From: Scatosoma sp045654025
GTDB taxonomy: Bacteria > Bacillota > Clostridia > Christensenellales > Borkfalkiaceae
Length of the DNA stretch: 64,000 nucleotides
NCBI GenBank assembly: GCA_045654025.1
Contig: JAZOMO010000031.1
Coordinates: forward strand, 1 to 64,000
Direction of reading: 5' to 3'
Program-made: the position numbers and the translations under genes
Notes under the pieces: model-generated
Databases searched by the model: none
Seen by the model: only the letters and a program-made list of their open reading frames with translations
What the model was told of the DNA's origin: nothing
Shown: positions 1 to 7,639 of the stretch, piece after piece
Layout: every line of letters begins with the position of its first letter
How positions within the stretch are numbered: position 1 is the first letter of the stretch

Positions 1-24
1 CTCGTGTTTCCCCGAAAACGCTTG

Positions 25-53
25 AAAAAAATCTGGCGTTAATTAACGCCAGA
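25..53 (-). terminator. Orphan intrinsic-terminator-like palindrome
   Basis: A perfect 22-nt palindrome (32-53, arms TCTGGCGTTAA) is followed on the minus strand by seven T residues (positions 31-25), the form of an intrinsic terminator for leftward transcription. No minus-strand gene lies between it and the tRNA cluster 3.5 kb away, so it could be an attenuator in the leader of a gene beyond the left edge or a block to antisense transcription. On the plus strand there is no T-tract. Confidence 0.5.
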
Positions 54-126
54 CCGAAAAAGGTATTAAATTTCCAAAAACCAATAGATTTATTTGAACT
101 TTTTCTTAAAAAGTGTTGCACTTAGT

Positions 127-155
127 TTGACAAATCACCTTTACGCGTTTCAATT
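127..155 (+). promoter_or_regulatory. Candidate promoter for nifJ
   Basis: A perfect -35 TTGACA at 127-132 is followed, 17 bp later, by a poor -10 (TCAATT, 3 of 6 matches) at 150-155, about 50 nt before the nifJ start. The weak -10 makes this tentative. The 1-204 stretch otherwise holds only the palindrome at 32-53. Confidence 0.3.
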
Positions 156-204
156 TCTTAAAAAAGGGGAATATTCCCAAGGACATTATCTTTGGGAGAA
201 CACT

Positions 205-3200
205 ATGAAAAAGACCACTATTGACGGAAACAACGCCGCCGCATACGCATCGTACGCCTTTTCCGAGCTTGCGATTATCTACCCGATTACCCCCTCTTCC
301 CCGATGGCAGAGCTTGCCGATATTTGGCAAGCCCAGGGGAAAGAAAACTTATTTGGCAACGTCCCCGAAGTCATAGAAATGCAGTCGGAAGGAGGCGCGG
401 CAGGCGCTTTGCACGGCGCGTTGACCTGCGGCGCACTCGCCACAACCTATACCTGCAGCCAAGGGTTGCTGCTAATGCTGCCGAATATGTACAAGCTTGC
501 AGGCGAACTATTGCCCACCGTTTTTCACGTCAGCGCGCGAGCATTGTCCACGCACGCCTTAAGTATCTTTGGCGACCATCAGGACGTGATGGCGTGTCGT
601 CAAACGGGATTTGCGATGCTGTGCGCCTCATCCGTGCAGGAGGCGGCCGACTTTGCCGTGCTTGCCCACCTTGCAACGTTGTCTTCCAGCCTGCCTTTTT
701 TACACTTCTTTGACGGCTTTCGCACCTCTCACGAAACCGCTACCGTAGAGCTTATGGAATACGAGGAATTGAAATCTTTGCTTTGTGAGGAAGACGTACG
801 CCGTTTTAAAGCACGCGCTCTCACCCCCGACTACCCCACGCAACGAGGTACGGCGCAAAACCCTGACGTCTATTTCCAAAATCGAGAACGCAGTCAGCCA
901 CGTTACGATGCCCTGCCCGACACCGTGCAGGCTTTGATGGACAAGTGCGCAAAAATCACAAAAAGGCAATACCACGTCTTTGATTATTACGGCAACCCAG
1001 AGGCGAACGAAGTCATCGTCATGATGGGTAGCGGCGCGCAGACCGCCCAAGAATGTATCGACCTTTGGACAAGCCAAGGCAAGAAAATCGGAGTGTTGGT
1101 CGTTAGACTATATCGACCGTTTGACGGCGAACGGTTTTGTTCTGCCCTGCCAAAGACCTGCCGAAGAATCGCCGTTTTGGATAGAACGAAAGAGGCTGGC
1201 GCAATAGGCGAGCCGTTATATCTTGACGTCTGCGCCGCGCTTGCCGAACACGGCAGAACGGAGATTTTGGTCGTCGGAGGACGGTACGGCTTGGGGCAAA
1301 AGGAATTCACCCCCGCAATGGTCGCCGCCGTCGTAGACAATCTTGCAAGCCCACAGCCTAAAAACCATTTCACCGTGGGGATTGACGACGATATTTCACA
1401 TACCTCTTTGCCGATTCCCAATTTCCGAATCGAAGGCCGAGATTTGACGGAGTGTAAATTCTACGGACTTGGCTCGGACGGAAGCGTCGGCGCGAACAAA
1501 AACTCCATTCAGATCATCGGCGAAAACACCGACCTGTTCGTGCAAGGATATTTTGAATACGATTCCCGAAAATCGGGCGGGTACACCATTTCCCACTTGC
1601 GGTTTGGAAAACAGCCCATACGCTCGGCATACCTCGTCGAACACCCCAACTTCGTCGCTTGCCACAATCCGTCCTATCTCAACCGCTACGATATGCTAGC
1701 GGGCATACAGCAGGACGGCGCATTCCTTTTAAACTGTCCTTGGACGGATTTGGAAGATTTAAACCGACACCTGCCCCCTACGTATAAGCAAATCATCGCC
1801 CAAAAGCGCCTTCGTTTCTTCGTCATCGATGGCACGAAAATCGCAGGTGAAGCAGGAATTCCGGGGAAGCACAGTACAGTCATGCAAGCCGCGTTCTTCC
1901 TGCTTCATCCGCACATCTTGCCATATGAACGAGCGTTGCAACTGTTGGAAGACACTCTGCGGCGAAAGTTTTCTACAAAGGGTGACGAGGTGATAAACGC
2001 CAACCTAACCGCCATTTCAAAGGTATCTACAGCCTTAAAGGAAATCACTTATCCTCAGGAATGGGCAACGGCAAAAGCGGAAAAAGGCGAACAAAACGTC
2101 AGCGGAAACGAGTATTTTAACGAATATATTTCCCCTATTCTCCGTTTAAAAGGCGACAACTTACCCGTATCCGCTTTCTCGATAGACGGCACCGTTCCCA
2201 CCGATACGGCAAAGCTGGAAAAGCACGGCGTAGCCGCCTCTATCCCAAAATGGATTCCCGAAAACTGCATACAATGCAATCAATGCTCCTTCGTCTGCCC
2301 GCATGCGTGTATTCGCCCCTATCTCTTTGAGGACGGCGATGACGCGCCGCATGACTTCGTTGGGATTGCGGCAACGGGTATGCAGGGTAAACACTTTCGT
2401 ATCCAAGTTTCTGTGCACGATTGTATGGGCTGTGGCGTTTGCGCCCGTACCTGCCCTGCCAAAAACAAAGCGCTCGTTATGACACCCGCCAACGAATTAC
2501 CCGAAAACGAGGGCAACAACTGGGCATTTGCGCAATCGTTGCCACCCGTTCCACCGTCCAGTTATCGAATGGATACGGTCAAAGGAAGTCAATTCCAAAC
2601 CCCTCTCTTTGAGTTTTCCTACGCCTGCGCAGGATGCGGCGAAACGCCCTATATCAAGCTGTTAACGCAGCTGTTTGGCGAGAGGTTGCTGATTGCCAAC
2701 GCCACGGGCTGTTCGTCCATTTACGGCGGTTCGTCGCCGACCTGCCCCTATGCAAAGACGAAAAACGGGAAAGGTCCTGCTTGGGCAAGCTCCCTCTTTG
2801 AAGACAACGCCGAGTTCGGGCTTGGCATGCGGCTCGCATACGACCTCAACGCTGACGGAAAAGAAAAATCCGTCTGGTGCATCGGCGGCGACGGCTGGGC
2901 GTACGACATCGGCTACGGTGGATTAGACCACGTGTTGGCCAGCGACAAGAACGTCAATATTTTGGTTCTCGATTCCGAGGTCTATTCCAACACGGGCGGA
3001 CAGCTATCAAAAGCCACCCCTTTGGGTGCAACCGCACGGTTTGCCGTCAAGGGAAAAAGGACGAGGAAAAAGCCGCTTGGACTCATGGCGATGCAGTACG
3101 AAAACGCCTACGTGGCGCAGGTGGCTTTGGGGGCGAATATGCAACAGCTGGTACGCGCGCTGATCGAGGCAGAGGCGCACGACGGGCCGTCGATCGTCAT

Positions 3201-3510
3201 TGCCTACACGCCTTGTATCGCCCACGGCGTGAGTATGAGCCGCTCCGTAGAAGAGGAAAAACGGGCGGTAGAATGTGGCTACTGGCATCTGTACCGATAC
3301 AATCCAGCCCTGCGTGGGGAAGGGAAAAATCCCTTTATTTTGGACAGCAAACAGCCAGTCAAACCGTTGCGCGAATTCCTGCTTGGGGAAAACCGTTTCG
3401 CCTCGCTGTTGCGTGAACAACCAGACACCGCAGAAAAGCTGTTTGCAAAAGCGGAAGAGGACATCCAAAAGCTTTACGAGCGATACAGCCGCCTTGCTAT
3501 GCAATCATAA
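205..3510 (+). CDS. nifJ: Pyruvate:ferredoxin (flavodoxin) oxidoreductase
   Basis: Oxidises pyruvate with CoA to acetyl-CoA and CO2 and passes electrons to ferredoxin in anaerobes. It is a single-chain enzyme of 1101 residues, a little shorter than the usual ~1170. Visible parts are the N-terminal pyruvate/TPP domain (YPITPSSPMAE near residue 30), two 4Fe-4S motifs (CIQCNQC from residue 688 and CMGCGVC from residue 740, each followed by a CP), and a C-terminal TPP-binding domain with CAGCGE near 807, GGDGWAYD and YSNTGGQ. The reading frame extends to 94, but I chose ATG 205 because GGGAGAA precedes it and homology starts there (TIDGNNAAA). It stands alone, upstream of a terminator and convergent with the tRNA operon. 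Confidence 0.96.
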   Translation: MKKTTIDGNNAAAYASYAFSELAIIYPITPSSPMAELADIWQAQGKENLFGNVPEVIEMQSEGGAAGALHGALTCGALATTYTCSQGLLLMLPNMYKLAGELLPTVFHVSARALSTHALSIFGDHQDVMACRQTGFAMLCASSVQEAADFAVLAHLATLSSSLPFLHFFDGFRTSHETATVELMEYEELKSLLCEEDVRRFKARALTPDYPTQRGTAQNPDVYFQNRERSQPRYDALPDTVQALMDKCAKITKRQYHVFDYYGNPEANEVIVMMGSGAQTAQECIDLWTSQGKKIGVLVVRLYRPFDGERFCSALPKTCRRIAVLDRTKEAGAIGEPLYLDVCAALAEHGRTEILVVGGRYGLGQKEFTPAMVAAVVDNLASPQPKNHFTVGIDDDISHTSLPIPNFRIEGRDLTECKFYGLGSDGSVGANKNSIQIIGENTDLFVQGYFEYDSRKSGGYTISHLRFGKQPIRSAYLVEHPNFVACHNPSYLNRYDMLAGIQQDGAFLLNCPWTDLEDLNRHLPPTYKQIIAQKRLRFFVIDGTKIAGEAGIPGKHSTVMQAAFFLLHPHILPYERALQLLEDTLRRKFSTKGDEVINANLTAISKVSTALKEITYPQEWATAKAEKGEQNVSGNEYFNEYISPILRLKGDNLPVSAFSIDGTVPTDTAKLEKHGVAASIPKWIPENCIQCNQCSFVCPHACIRPYLFEDGDDAPHDFVGIAATGMQGKHFRIQVSVHDCMGCGVCARTCPAKNKALVMTPANELPENEGNNWAFAQSLPPVPPSSYRMDTVKGSQFQTPLFEFSYACAGCGETPYIKLLTQLFGERLLIANATGCSSIYGGSSPTCPYAKTKNGKGPAWASSLFEDNAEFGLGMRLAYDLNADGKEKSVWCIGGDGWAYDIGYGGLDHVLASDKNVNILVLDSEVYSNTGGQLSKATPLGATARFAVKGKRTRKKPLGLMAMQYENAYVAQVALGANMQQLVRALIEAEAHDGPSIVIAYTPCIAHGVSMSRSVEEEKRAVECGYWHLYRYNPALRGEGKNPFILDSKQPVKPLREFLLGENRFASLLREQPDTAEKLFAKAEEDIQKLYERYSRLAMQS
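1769..1781 (+). repeat. Dispersed GC-rich motif, copy 1 (inside nifJ)
   Basis: Exact ACCTGCCCCCTAC, one of three exact occurrences in the window (also 25756 and 29481). It lies in frame inside nifJ and does not disturb the protein. The G-rich strand is the minus strand. Confidence 0.5.
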
Positions 3511-3513
3511 AAA

Positions 3514-3543
3514 AGGGAGTTGGATTTTTCCAACTCCCCTTTA
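3514..3543 (+). terminator. Terminator after nifJ
   Basis: Inverted repeat GGGAGTTGG (3515-3523) / CCAACTCCC (3530-3538) with a 6-nt loop, starting a few bases after the nifJ stop. The following T-tract is short (CCTTTA), so efficiency is uncertain. Confidence 0.7.
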
Positions 3544-3554
3544 CTTGGTTTAAC

Positions 3555-3583
3555 GCAAAAAACGACAGGCTAATGCCTGTCGC
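3555..3583 (-). terminator. Terminator of the tRNA operon
   Basis: On the minus strand GCGACAGGC, a 4-nt loop and GCCTGTCG are followed by TTTTTTGC, directly downstream of the tRNA-Tyr CCA end. Typical intrinsic terminator. Confidence 0.85.
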
Positions 3584-3584
3584 T

Positions 3585-3668
3585 TGGTGGGAGGGGTGAG
3601 ACTCGGACTCACGAAACCTGAGGTGGCGGATTTACAGTCCGCTGCAATTGCCGCTATGCGACCCTCCC
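3585..3668 (-). tRNA. tRNA-Tyr (GTA)
   Basis: Class II tRNA of 84 nt with encoded CCA. The acceptor stem is GGGAGGG / CCCTCCC, the anticodon loop CTGTAAA shows GTA, there is a long variable arm, and the T arm is GTGAG-TCCGAGT-CTCAC. Last gene of the four-tRNA transcript. Confidence 0.95.
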
Positions 3669-3687
3669 ATTTGAAATTAATAAGTTG

Positions 3688-3762
3688 TGGAGCCGGTGAT
3701 TGGACTCGAACCCACAACCTGCTGATTACAAATCAGCTGCTCTGCCATTGAGCTACACCGGC
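3688..3762 (-). tRNA. tRNA-Thr (TGT)
   Basis: 75 nt including CCA. Acceptor GCCGGTG / CACCGGC, anticodon arm GCTGA-TTTGTAA-TCAGC giving TGT, and a T loop GGTTCGAGTCC. Third gene in the operon. Confidence 0.95.
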
Positions 3763-3777
3763 AGGTTCACCTTTCGG

Positions 3778-3853
3778 TGGGGCCTTGGGGCGGAATCGAA
3801 CCAACGACAGGCAGATTTTCAGTCTGCTGCTCTCCCAACTGAGCTACCAAGGC
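3778..3853 (-). tRNA. tRNA-Phe (GAA)
   Basis: 76 nt including CCA. Acceptor GCCTTGG / CCAAGGC, anticodon loop CTGAAAA giving GAA, T arm with GGTTCGATTCC. Second gene in the operon, 24 nt after tRNA-Asp on... the transcript order Asp-Phe-Thr-Tyr, with very short spacers between genes. Confidence 0.95.
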
Positions 3854-3856
3854 ATT

Positions 3857-3933
3857 TGGCGACCCAAAACGGGCTCGAACCGTCGACCTCCAGCGTGACA
3901 GGCTGGCGCTCTAACCAACTGAGCTATTGGGCC
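3857..3933 (-). tRNA. tRNA-Asp (GTC)
   Basis: 77 nt including CCA. Acceptor GGCCCAA / TTGGGTC with one G-T pair, anticodon loop CTGTCAC giving GTC, T loop GGTTCGAGCCC. First gene of the operon, only 3 nt from tRNA-Phe. Confidence 0.95.
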
Positions 3934-3964
3934 ATCGCCATTGCGTCCGAAACAACGCTTGTTA

Positions 3965-3993
3965 ATAATACCTTATTTATAAAGATTTGTCAA
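3965..3993 (-). promoter_or_regulatory. Promoter of the tRNA operon
   Basis: TTGACA (3988-3993), 17-bp spacer, TATTAT (3965-3970), about 30 bp upstream of tRNA-Asp. Near-consensus sigma-A promoter, as expected for stable RNA. Confidence 0.85.
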
Positions 3994-4083
3994 GCATTTT
4001 TTAAGCCTTTTTATAAAAAAATAAAAAAAATAAAATCCATCCTTTTCATACCACTTTACCGCTGTATATTTCCAAGATAAAAC

Positions 4084-4119
4084 ACAAGGGACAGGTTGCT
4101 TAATCGCATACCTGCCCCC
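4084..4119 (-). terminator. Terminator-like hairpin after sdaA, built from the dispersed motif
   Basis: On the minus strand GGGGCAGGT and ACCTGTCCC form a 9-bp stem (one G-T pair) around a 14-nt loop, followed by a weak U-rich stretch. The left arm is itself a copy of the dispersed motif. Confidence 0.5.
4104..4119 (+). repeat. Dispersed GC-rich motif, copy 2 (sdaA terminator)
   Basis: TCGCATACCTGCCCCC; shares TAATCGCATACCTGCCCCC with the reverse complement of the copy in comEC. Intergenic. Confidence 0.55.
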
Positions 4120-4133
4120 ATCTTTTTGTTGTT

Positions 4134-5327
4134 TTAACGCTTATAAAGCTTCGCGAGGCCCCCTTCTGAGGTTTCACGGTATCTGCCGTGCATATCCTTG
4201 CCCGTTTCGTACATCGTCTGCACCACAAGGTCAAAGGAAATCTTACGGCTACCGAATAAGAATTTTGCAATCTCCGCGGCATTCAAGGCACGCATCGCCG
4301 CAACGGCATTTCGCTCGATACAAGGGATTTGGACGAGGCCTGCAATCGGGTCGCACGTCAACCCTAAGTGATGTTCCATCGCCACTTCTGCGGCATATTC
4401 TTGCTGTTCTAACGTCATTTTATACAGCTCTGCAACCGCCGCCGCTGCCATCGAACAAGCACTGCCGATTTCCGCTTGACAGCCGCATTCTGCGCCTGAA
4501 ATGGATGCGTTGGTTTTTATCAAGTTTCCAACGATACCAGCCGCCGCCAAAGCATCTACAATCTGTCGATCTGTGTATCCCATTTTGCCCTGCAAATAAT
4601 ACAGTACCGCCGGCAACACCCCACACGCGCCGCAGGTAGGAGAGGTGACAATCGTACCGCCAGAGGCGTTCTGTTCGCTGACCGCAAACGCATATGCACA
4701 TACGAGGCGATCTTTTAAGGTATCTGCTCCCTCATCGGGGATTTCCTTAAAGTATAAAACGTGCGCGCGGCGTTCTACGCCCAAGCCTCCGGGAAGCACG
4801 CCCTTCGCATTCAAACCCTCCCGCACGGCATTCTTCATCGCCGCCCAAACTTCGGCAAGATAGTCTATTAGCCCCTCTCCCTCGCATTCATAGGCGTAGT
4901 CGGGCAAACGCTTGGCACCTGTTTCCAAATACGCTTTGATCTCAGAAAAGCTGTTCAGAGGGTATACGTTATTTGAAACAATTTCTGGTTGCCCTTCCAC
5001 CTCAATTGCACCGCCGCCAACGCTGTATATGCGAAGCTTGTCGATCTGCTGGCCGCCTTGATAGGCATAGAAATCCATCGTATTCGGGTGTAAAATATCC
5101 GTGGTTTTGTAATCCGCCACCAAATCTACCCTACCTAAAACATCCTGCAAAATCTTCTGCGTTCCGTGCCCTTCGCCCGTCTTCGCCAGCGAACCAAACA
5201 GCACGACCTTAAACGCATCTGCCGCGGGGTTTCTCTTCAAAAACAACTTTGCGGCATGCTCCGGTCCTATCGTATGGGAAGAGGACGGTCCTTTTCCTAT
5301 TCGGAATAATTCGCGTAAAGATTGCAT
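4134..5327 (-). CDS. sdaA: L-serine ammonia-lyase (serine dehydratase), iron-sulfur type
   Basis: Converts L-serine to pyruvate and ammonia using a 4Fe-4S cluster instead of PLP. At 397 residues it is a single chain with the beta-type part first (GPSSSHTIGP at the N terminus) and the alpha-type part after it, somewhat shorter than the 450-residue enterobacterial form. Cluster cysteines are visible in SPTCGACG and AECGCQAE and the following ACSMAAAA. ATG 5327 has AAAGGAG 9 nt upstream. It has its own promoter and terminator, so is probably monocistronic; its pyruvate product could feed the neighbouring NifJ. Confidence 0.93.
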   Translation of the reverse strand: MQSLRELFRIGKGPSSSHTIGPEHAAKLFLKRNPAADAFKVVLFGSLAKTGEGHGTQKILQDVLGRVDLVADYKTTDILHPNTMDFYAYQGGQQIDKLRIYSVGGGAIEVEGQPEIVSNNVYPLNSFSEIKAYLETGAKRLPDYAYECEGEGLIDYLAEVWAAMKNAVREGLNAKGVLPGGLGVERRAHVLYFKEIPDEGADTLKDRLVCAYAFAVSEQNASGGTIVTSPTCGACGVLPAVLYYLQGKMGYTDRQIVDALAAAGIVGNLIKTNASISGAECGCQAEIGSACSMAAAAVAELYKMTLEQQEYAAEVAMEHHLGLTCDPIAGLVQIPCIERNAVAAMRALNAAEIAKFLFGSRKISFDLVVQTMYETGKDMHGRYRETSEGGLAKLYKR

Positions 5328-5355
5328 CGTTCTTTCTCCTTTTTCTTTCCCTATT

Positions 5356-5384
5356 ATTGTAGCACACTTTTTTTATAAAATCAA
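5356..5384 (-). promoter_or_regulatory. Promoter of sdaA
   Basis: TTGATT (5379-5384), 17-bp spacer, TACAAT (5356-5361), about 30 nt before the sdaA start. Confidence 0.75.
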
Positions 5385-5424
5385 TCCTTCTGTCGAACAT
5401 TTGCACACATAACCAAAATATTAT

Positions 5425-5455
5425 AAAAAAGTCCTCGCAAAAAACGAGGACTTTT
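5425..5455 (-). terminator. Terminator of nfeD-qmcA
   Basis: AAAGTCCTCG, T-rich loop, CGAGGACTTTTTT on the minus strand, 25 nt after the qmcA stop. Confidence 0.85.
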
Positions 5456-5463
5456 CGTTCAAG

Positions 5464-5478
5464 GCATACCTGCCCCTA
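5464..5478 (+). repeat. Dispersed GC-rich motif, copy 3 (after qmcA)
   Basis: GCATACCTGCCCCTA in the short gap between the qmcA stop and its terminator. Confidence 0.5.
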
Positions 5479-6399
5479 TTATTTTGCTTCTTTAATGGTG
5501 TTTACCAAGCCAACAACGCTCTGCAATTCGCTAGGAATAATAATCTTCGTTGCCTGACCATCGCCAAGTTCACCAATCGCTTCCAGCTTACGCAACAGCA
5601 AGTACGCTTCACTGGGATTCGCTTCATTGATCATGCGAATGGATTCTGCCTGCGCCTCGTTGACACGAAGAATGGCTTCCTTTTCAGCCTCCGCCTTCAA
5701 GATAGCCGCCTGCTTTTCAGCCTCCGCCTTCAAAATAGCCGCCTGCTTTTCAGCTTCTGCCGACAAAATTTGGCTGGCCTTTTTACCTTCTGCCACCAAG
5801 ATATTACTTGCCTTTTCACCTTCAGCGCGCAAGATTGCTTCACGGCGTTGACGTTCTGCCTTCATCTGCTTTTCCATCGCATCCTGGATTTCTGCAGGGG
5901 GCTTGATGTTCTTCAGCTCGACACGGTTGATCTTAATCCCCCAAGGGTCGGTTGCTTCGTCCAAAATACTGCGAATCTTCGCATTGATGGTATCACGAGA
6001 CGTGAGGGTATTGTCTAACTCCAGTTCACCGATGATATTACGCAAAGTAGTCGCCGTCAAGTTCTCGATTGCCATAATCGGATACTCTACGCCGTAAGCG
6101 TACAGCTTCGCATCCGTAATCTGGTAGAACACAACGGTGTCAATTTGCATCGTTACGTTATCCTTCGTGATCACGGGCTGAGGCGCAAAGTCCACAACCT
6201 GCTCCTTTAAGGAAACGACCTTCGCCACTCTTTCAAAGAATGGAATCACATATCGCAAACCCGTCTGTTTCGTTTCACGGTACGCGCCCAAGCGTTCTAC
6301 AACGTACGCCTTTGCCTGCGGCACAACCTTAATACCGCTTACAATGATTACAAGCAAAACAGCGCCGAATACAATCAATCCAATTACCCAAGGTGACAT
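5479..6399 (-). CDS. qmcA: SPFH/band 7 (stomatin-like) membrane protein
   Basis: 306 residues: one N-terminal membrane helix (residues ~5-25), an SPFH domain (VVPQAKAYVVERLGAY onward) and a long charged C-terminal helix. Such proteins form large cages or scaffolds in ordered membrane domains. The C-terminal part has 11-residue repeats (ASQILSAEAEK, then QAAILKAEAEK twice), a right-handed coiled-coil pattern typical of the family. The gene directly follows nfeD with a 3-nt gap, the conserved partner arrangement (NfeD-QmcA/YuaF-FloT type). No substrate can be inferred. Confidence 0.9.
   Translation of the reverse strand: MSPWVIGLIVFGAVLLVIIVSGIKVVPQAKAYVVERLGAYRETKQTGLRYVIPFFERVAKVVSLKEQVVDFAPQPVITKDNVTMQIDTVVFYQITDAKLYAYGVEYPIMAIENLTATTLRNIIGELELDNTLTSRDTINAKIRSILDEATDPWGIKINRVELKNIKPPAEIQDAMEKQMKAERQRREAILRAEGEKASNILVAEGKKASQILSAEAEKQAAILKAEAEKQAAILKAEAEKEAILRVNEAQAESIRMINEANPSEAYLLLRKLEAIGELGDGQATKIIIPSELQSVVGLVNTIKEAK
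5681..5746. repeat. 33-bp tandem repeat in qmcA coiled coil
   Basis: Two adjacent 33-bp units (5681-5713 and 5714-5746) differ at one base and encode the 11-residue hendecad ILKAEAEKQAA. The near-identity at DNA level suggests a recent in-frame duplication. Confidence 0.8.
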
Positions 6400-6402
6400 A
6401 AA

Positions 6403-6849
6403 TTACCGACCTCCTATTTTTTTCTCTACGATAAGTTTATTGCCTTTAATCTCCTTGACGAGCACAAGCTCATCAACCTCTATGATAGAGCCGTCAACAG
6501 AACGAGCCGTCCAAATCAAACCATTGATTTTTACTGCGCCCACTTCACGGCTGTTATCAATTACTTCTACCACACGCGCGGTATTATCAACAACAAGCTC
6601 TAAATTCGTTTCCTGACCCTTTTTTCGTTTCATAAATTTCTTTACAAATGGACGAGTCGCAAAGAACAAGCCCGTCGAAAGAAGGACGAAAATCAACGCC
6701 TGCCAGCCAAATTGCAACTCGGTGAAGATTGCGGCGAGAATACCAAGTATCAACGCAGAAATCGCAAACCAAATCGCCACAAGGTCAATAGTGCAAAGTT
6801 CAGCGACTAAAAACGTCAGCGCCAAACCGAACCAGATCCACATCCACAC
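6403..6849 (-). CDS. NfeD-like membrane protein
   Basis: 148 residues: tryptophan-rich N terminus and about three to four hydrophobic helices (residues 1-75), then a soluble C-terminal OB-fold domain (VGAVKINGLIWTARS... region) as in short NfeD1b proteins. It acts with the SPFH protein encoded immediately downstream. GTG 6849 is chosen because AGGAGG lies 7 nt upstream; ATG 6843 is the alternative. Confidence 0.85.
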   Translation of the reverse strand: MWMWIWFGLALTFLVAELCTIDLVAIWFAISALILGILAAIFTELQFGWQALIFVLLSTGLFFATRPFVKKFMKRKKGQETNLELVVDNTARVVEVIDNSREVGAVKINGLIWTARSVDGSIIEVDELVLVKEIKGNKLIVEKKIGGR

Positions 6850-6887
6850 AGCGATGCCTCCTATCTACAATCAATCTATATGTCTAT

Positions 6888-6916
6888 ATTATACAATAAA
6901 GAGCGAAAAACTTCAA
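6888..6916 (-). promoter_or_regulatory. Promoter of nfeD-qmcA
   Basis: TTGAAG (6911-6916), 17-bp spacer, TATAAT (6888-6893). Between this and the rplQ terminator (6917-7076) I see only a small palindrome (CTGTAA-TTT-TTACAG) and no gene. Confidence 0.8.
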
Positions 6917-7076
6917 CCCCTTTCCCTTAAAAAAATAACAACTTTCATGTTGTTTTCACGAAAAAGCTGTAATTTTTACAGAAAATGATATTACATTCGT
7001 CATCCTTTGACGGTTTTCTATGTCCAAATGTTCAAACGGGCACCTGAAAAATCGTCTGCGCTCCGAGCAGAAGAAA

Positions 7077-7113
7077 GACAAAAACGACCACGGATTTACT
7101 CCGTAGTCGTTTT
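7077..7113 (-). terminator. Terminator of the ribosomal protein cluster
   Basis: ACGACTACGGA / TCCGTGGTCGT stem with a 5-nt loop followed by TTTTTGTCTTT on the minus strand, shortly after the rplQ stop. Confidence 0.9.
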
Positions 7114-7128
7114 TAACGTTTGGCTTAA

Positions 7129-7635
7129 TTAAACAAGCTCGATGATTGCGGTTTCAGCGCCATCACCACGACGTTCACCCAGAAGATAGATTCTGGTGTA
7201 GCCGCCGCCCTGACCAAGCTCTTCCTTTCTTGCCGCATACTTAGGTGCGATTTCATTGAAAAGCTTTGCCATCAAAGGATGGTTGATACCTGCAGTTCTT
7301 GCTTTGAAATCAGCTTTCTTTTCGTTGAAAGCCTTGATTTCAGGCAAATCATAGGTCTTTGCCATGATTGCACGACGAGCAGCAAGACGTTTTGCGCCGT
7401 CCTTGAAGGACTTAACAACAACTTCCTTACCTTTCTTATCCGTCTTCGTAACTTCAAATTCAATAACATCGTCATAGCTGTTTACCGCTTTGGTGATGAG
7501 CTTTTCCACATAGGGCTTCAACTCTTTTGCCTTTGCAGCGGTCGTTTCGATTTTACCGTACCAAAGGAGCTGGGACGCTAAGCCTCTAAGCAGAGCATTT
7601 CTTTCCTTGGACGTTCTTCCCAATTTACCGGGCAT
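7129..7635 (-). CDS. rplQ: 50S ribosomal protein L17
   Basis: Large-subunit protein near the exit tunnel. The conserved start (KLGRTSKERNALLRGLASQL) and end (GGGYTRIYLLGERRGDGA) are present, but the protein is 168 residues against about 115-130 usually. The extra ~45 residues, Lys/Ala/Asp rich, sit in the middle (after YDDVIEFEVTK). RBS CAGGAGG precedes ATG 7635. Last gene of the cluster, 4 nt after rpoA. Confidence 0.97.
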   Translation of the reverse strand: MPGKLGRTSKERNALLRGLASQLLWYGKIETTAAKAKELKPYVEKLITKAVNSYDDVIEFEVTKTDKKGKEVVVKSFKDGAKRLAARRAIMAKTYDLPEIKAFNEKKADFKARTAGINHPLMAKLFNEIAPKYAARKEELGQGGGYTRIYLLGERRGDGAETAIIELV

Positions 7636-7639
7636 AATT

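Noticed and set aside
2266..2460. Further copies of the dispersed motif in nifJ (TACCTGCCC and ACCTGCCCCTA near 2448 and 2742)
   Set aside because: These partial matches encode conserved cysteine-proline motifs, so the similarity is explained by the protein.
5681..5746. CRISPR or mobile repeat in qmcA
   Set aside because: The 33-bp repeats are adjacent, in frame and encode a coiled-coil hendecad.
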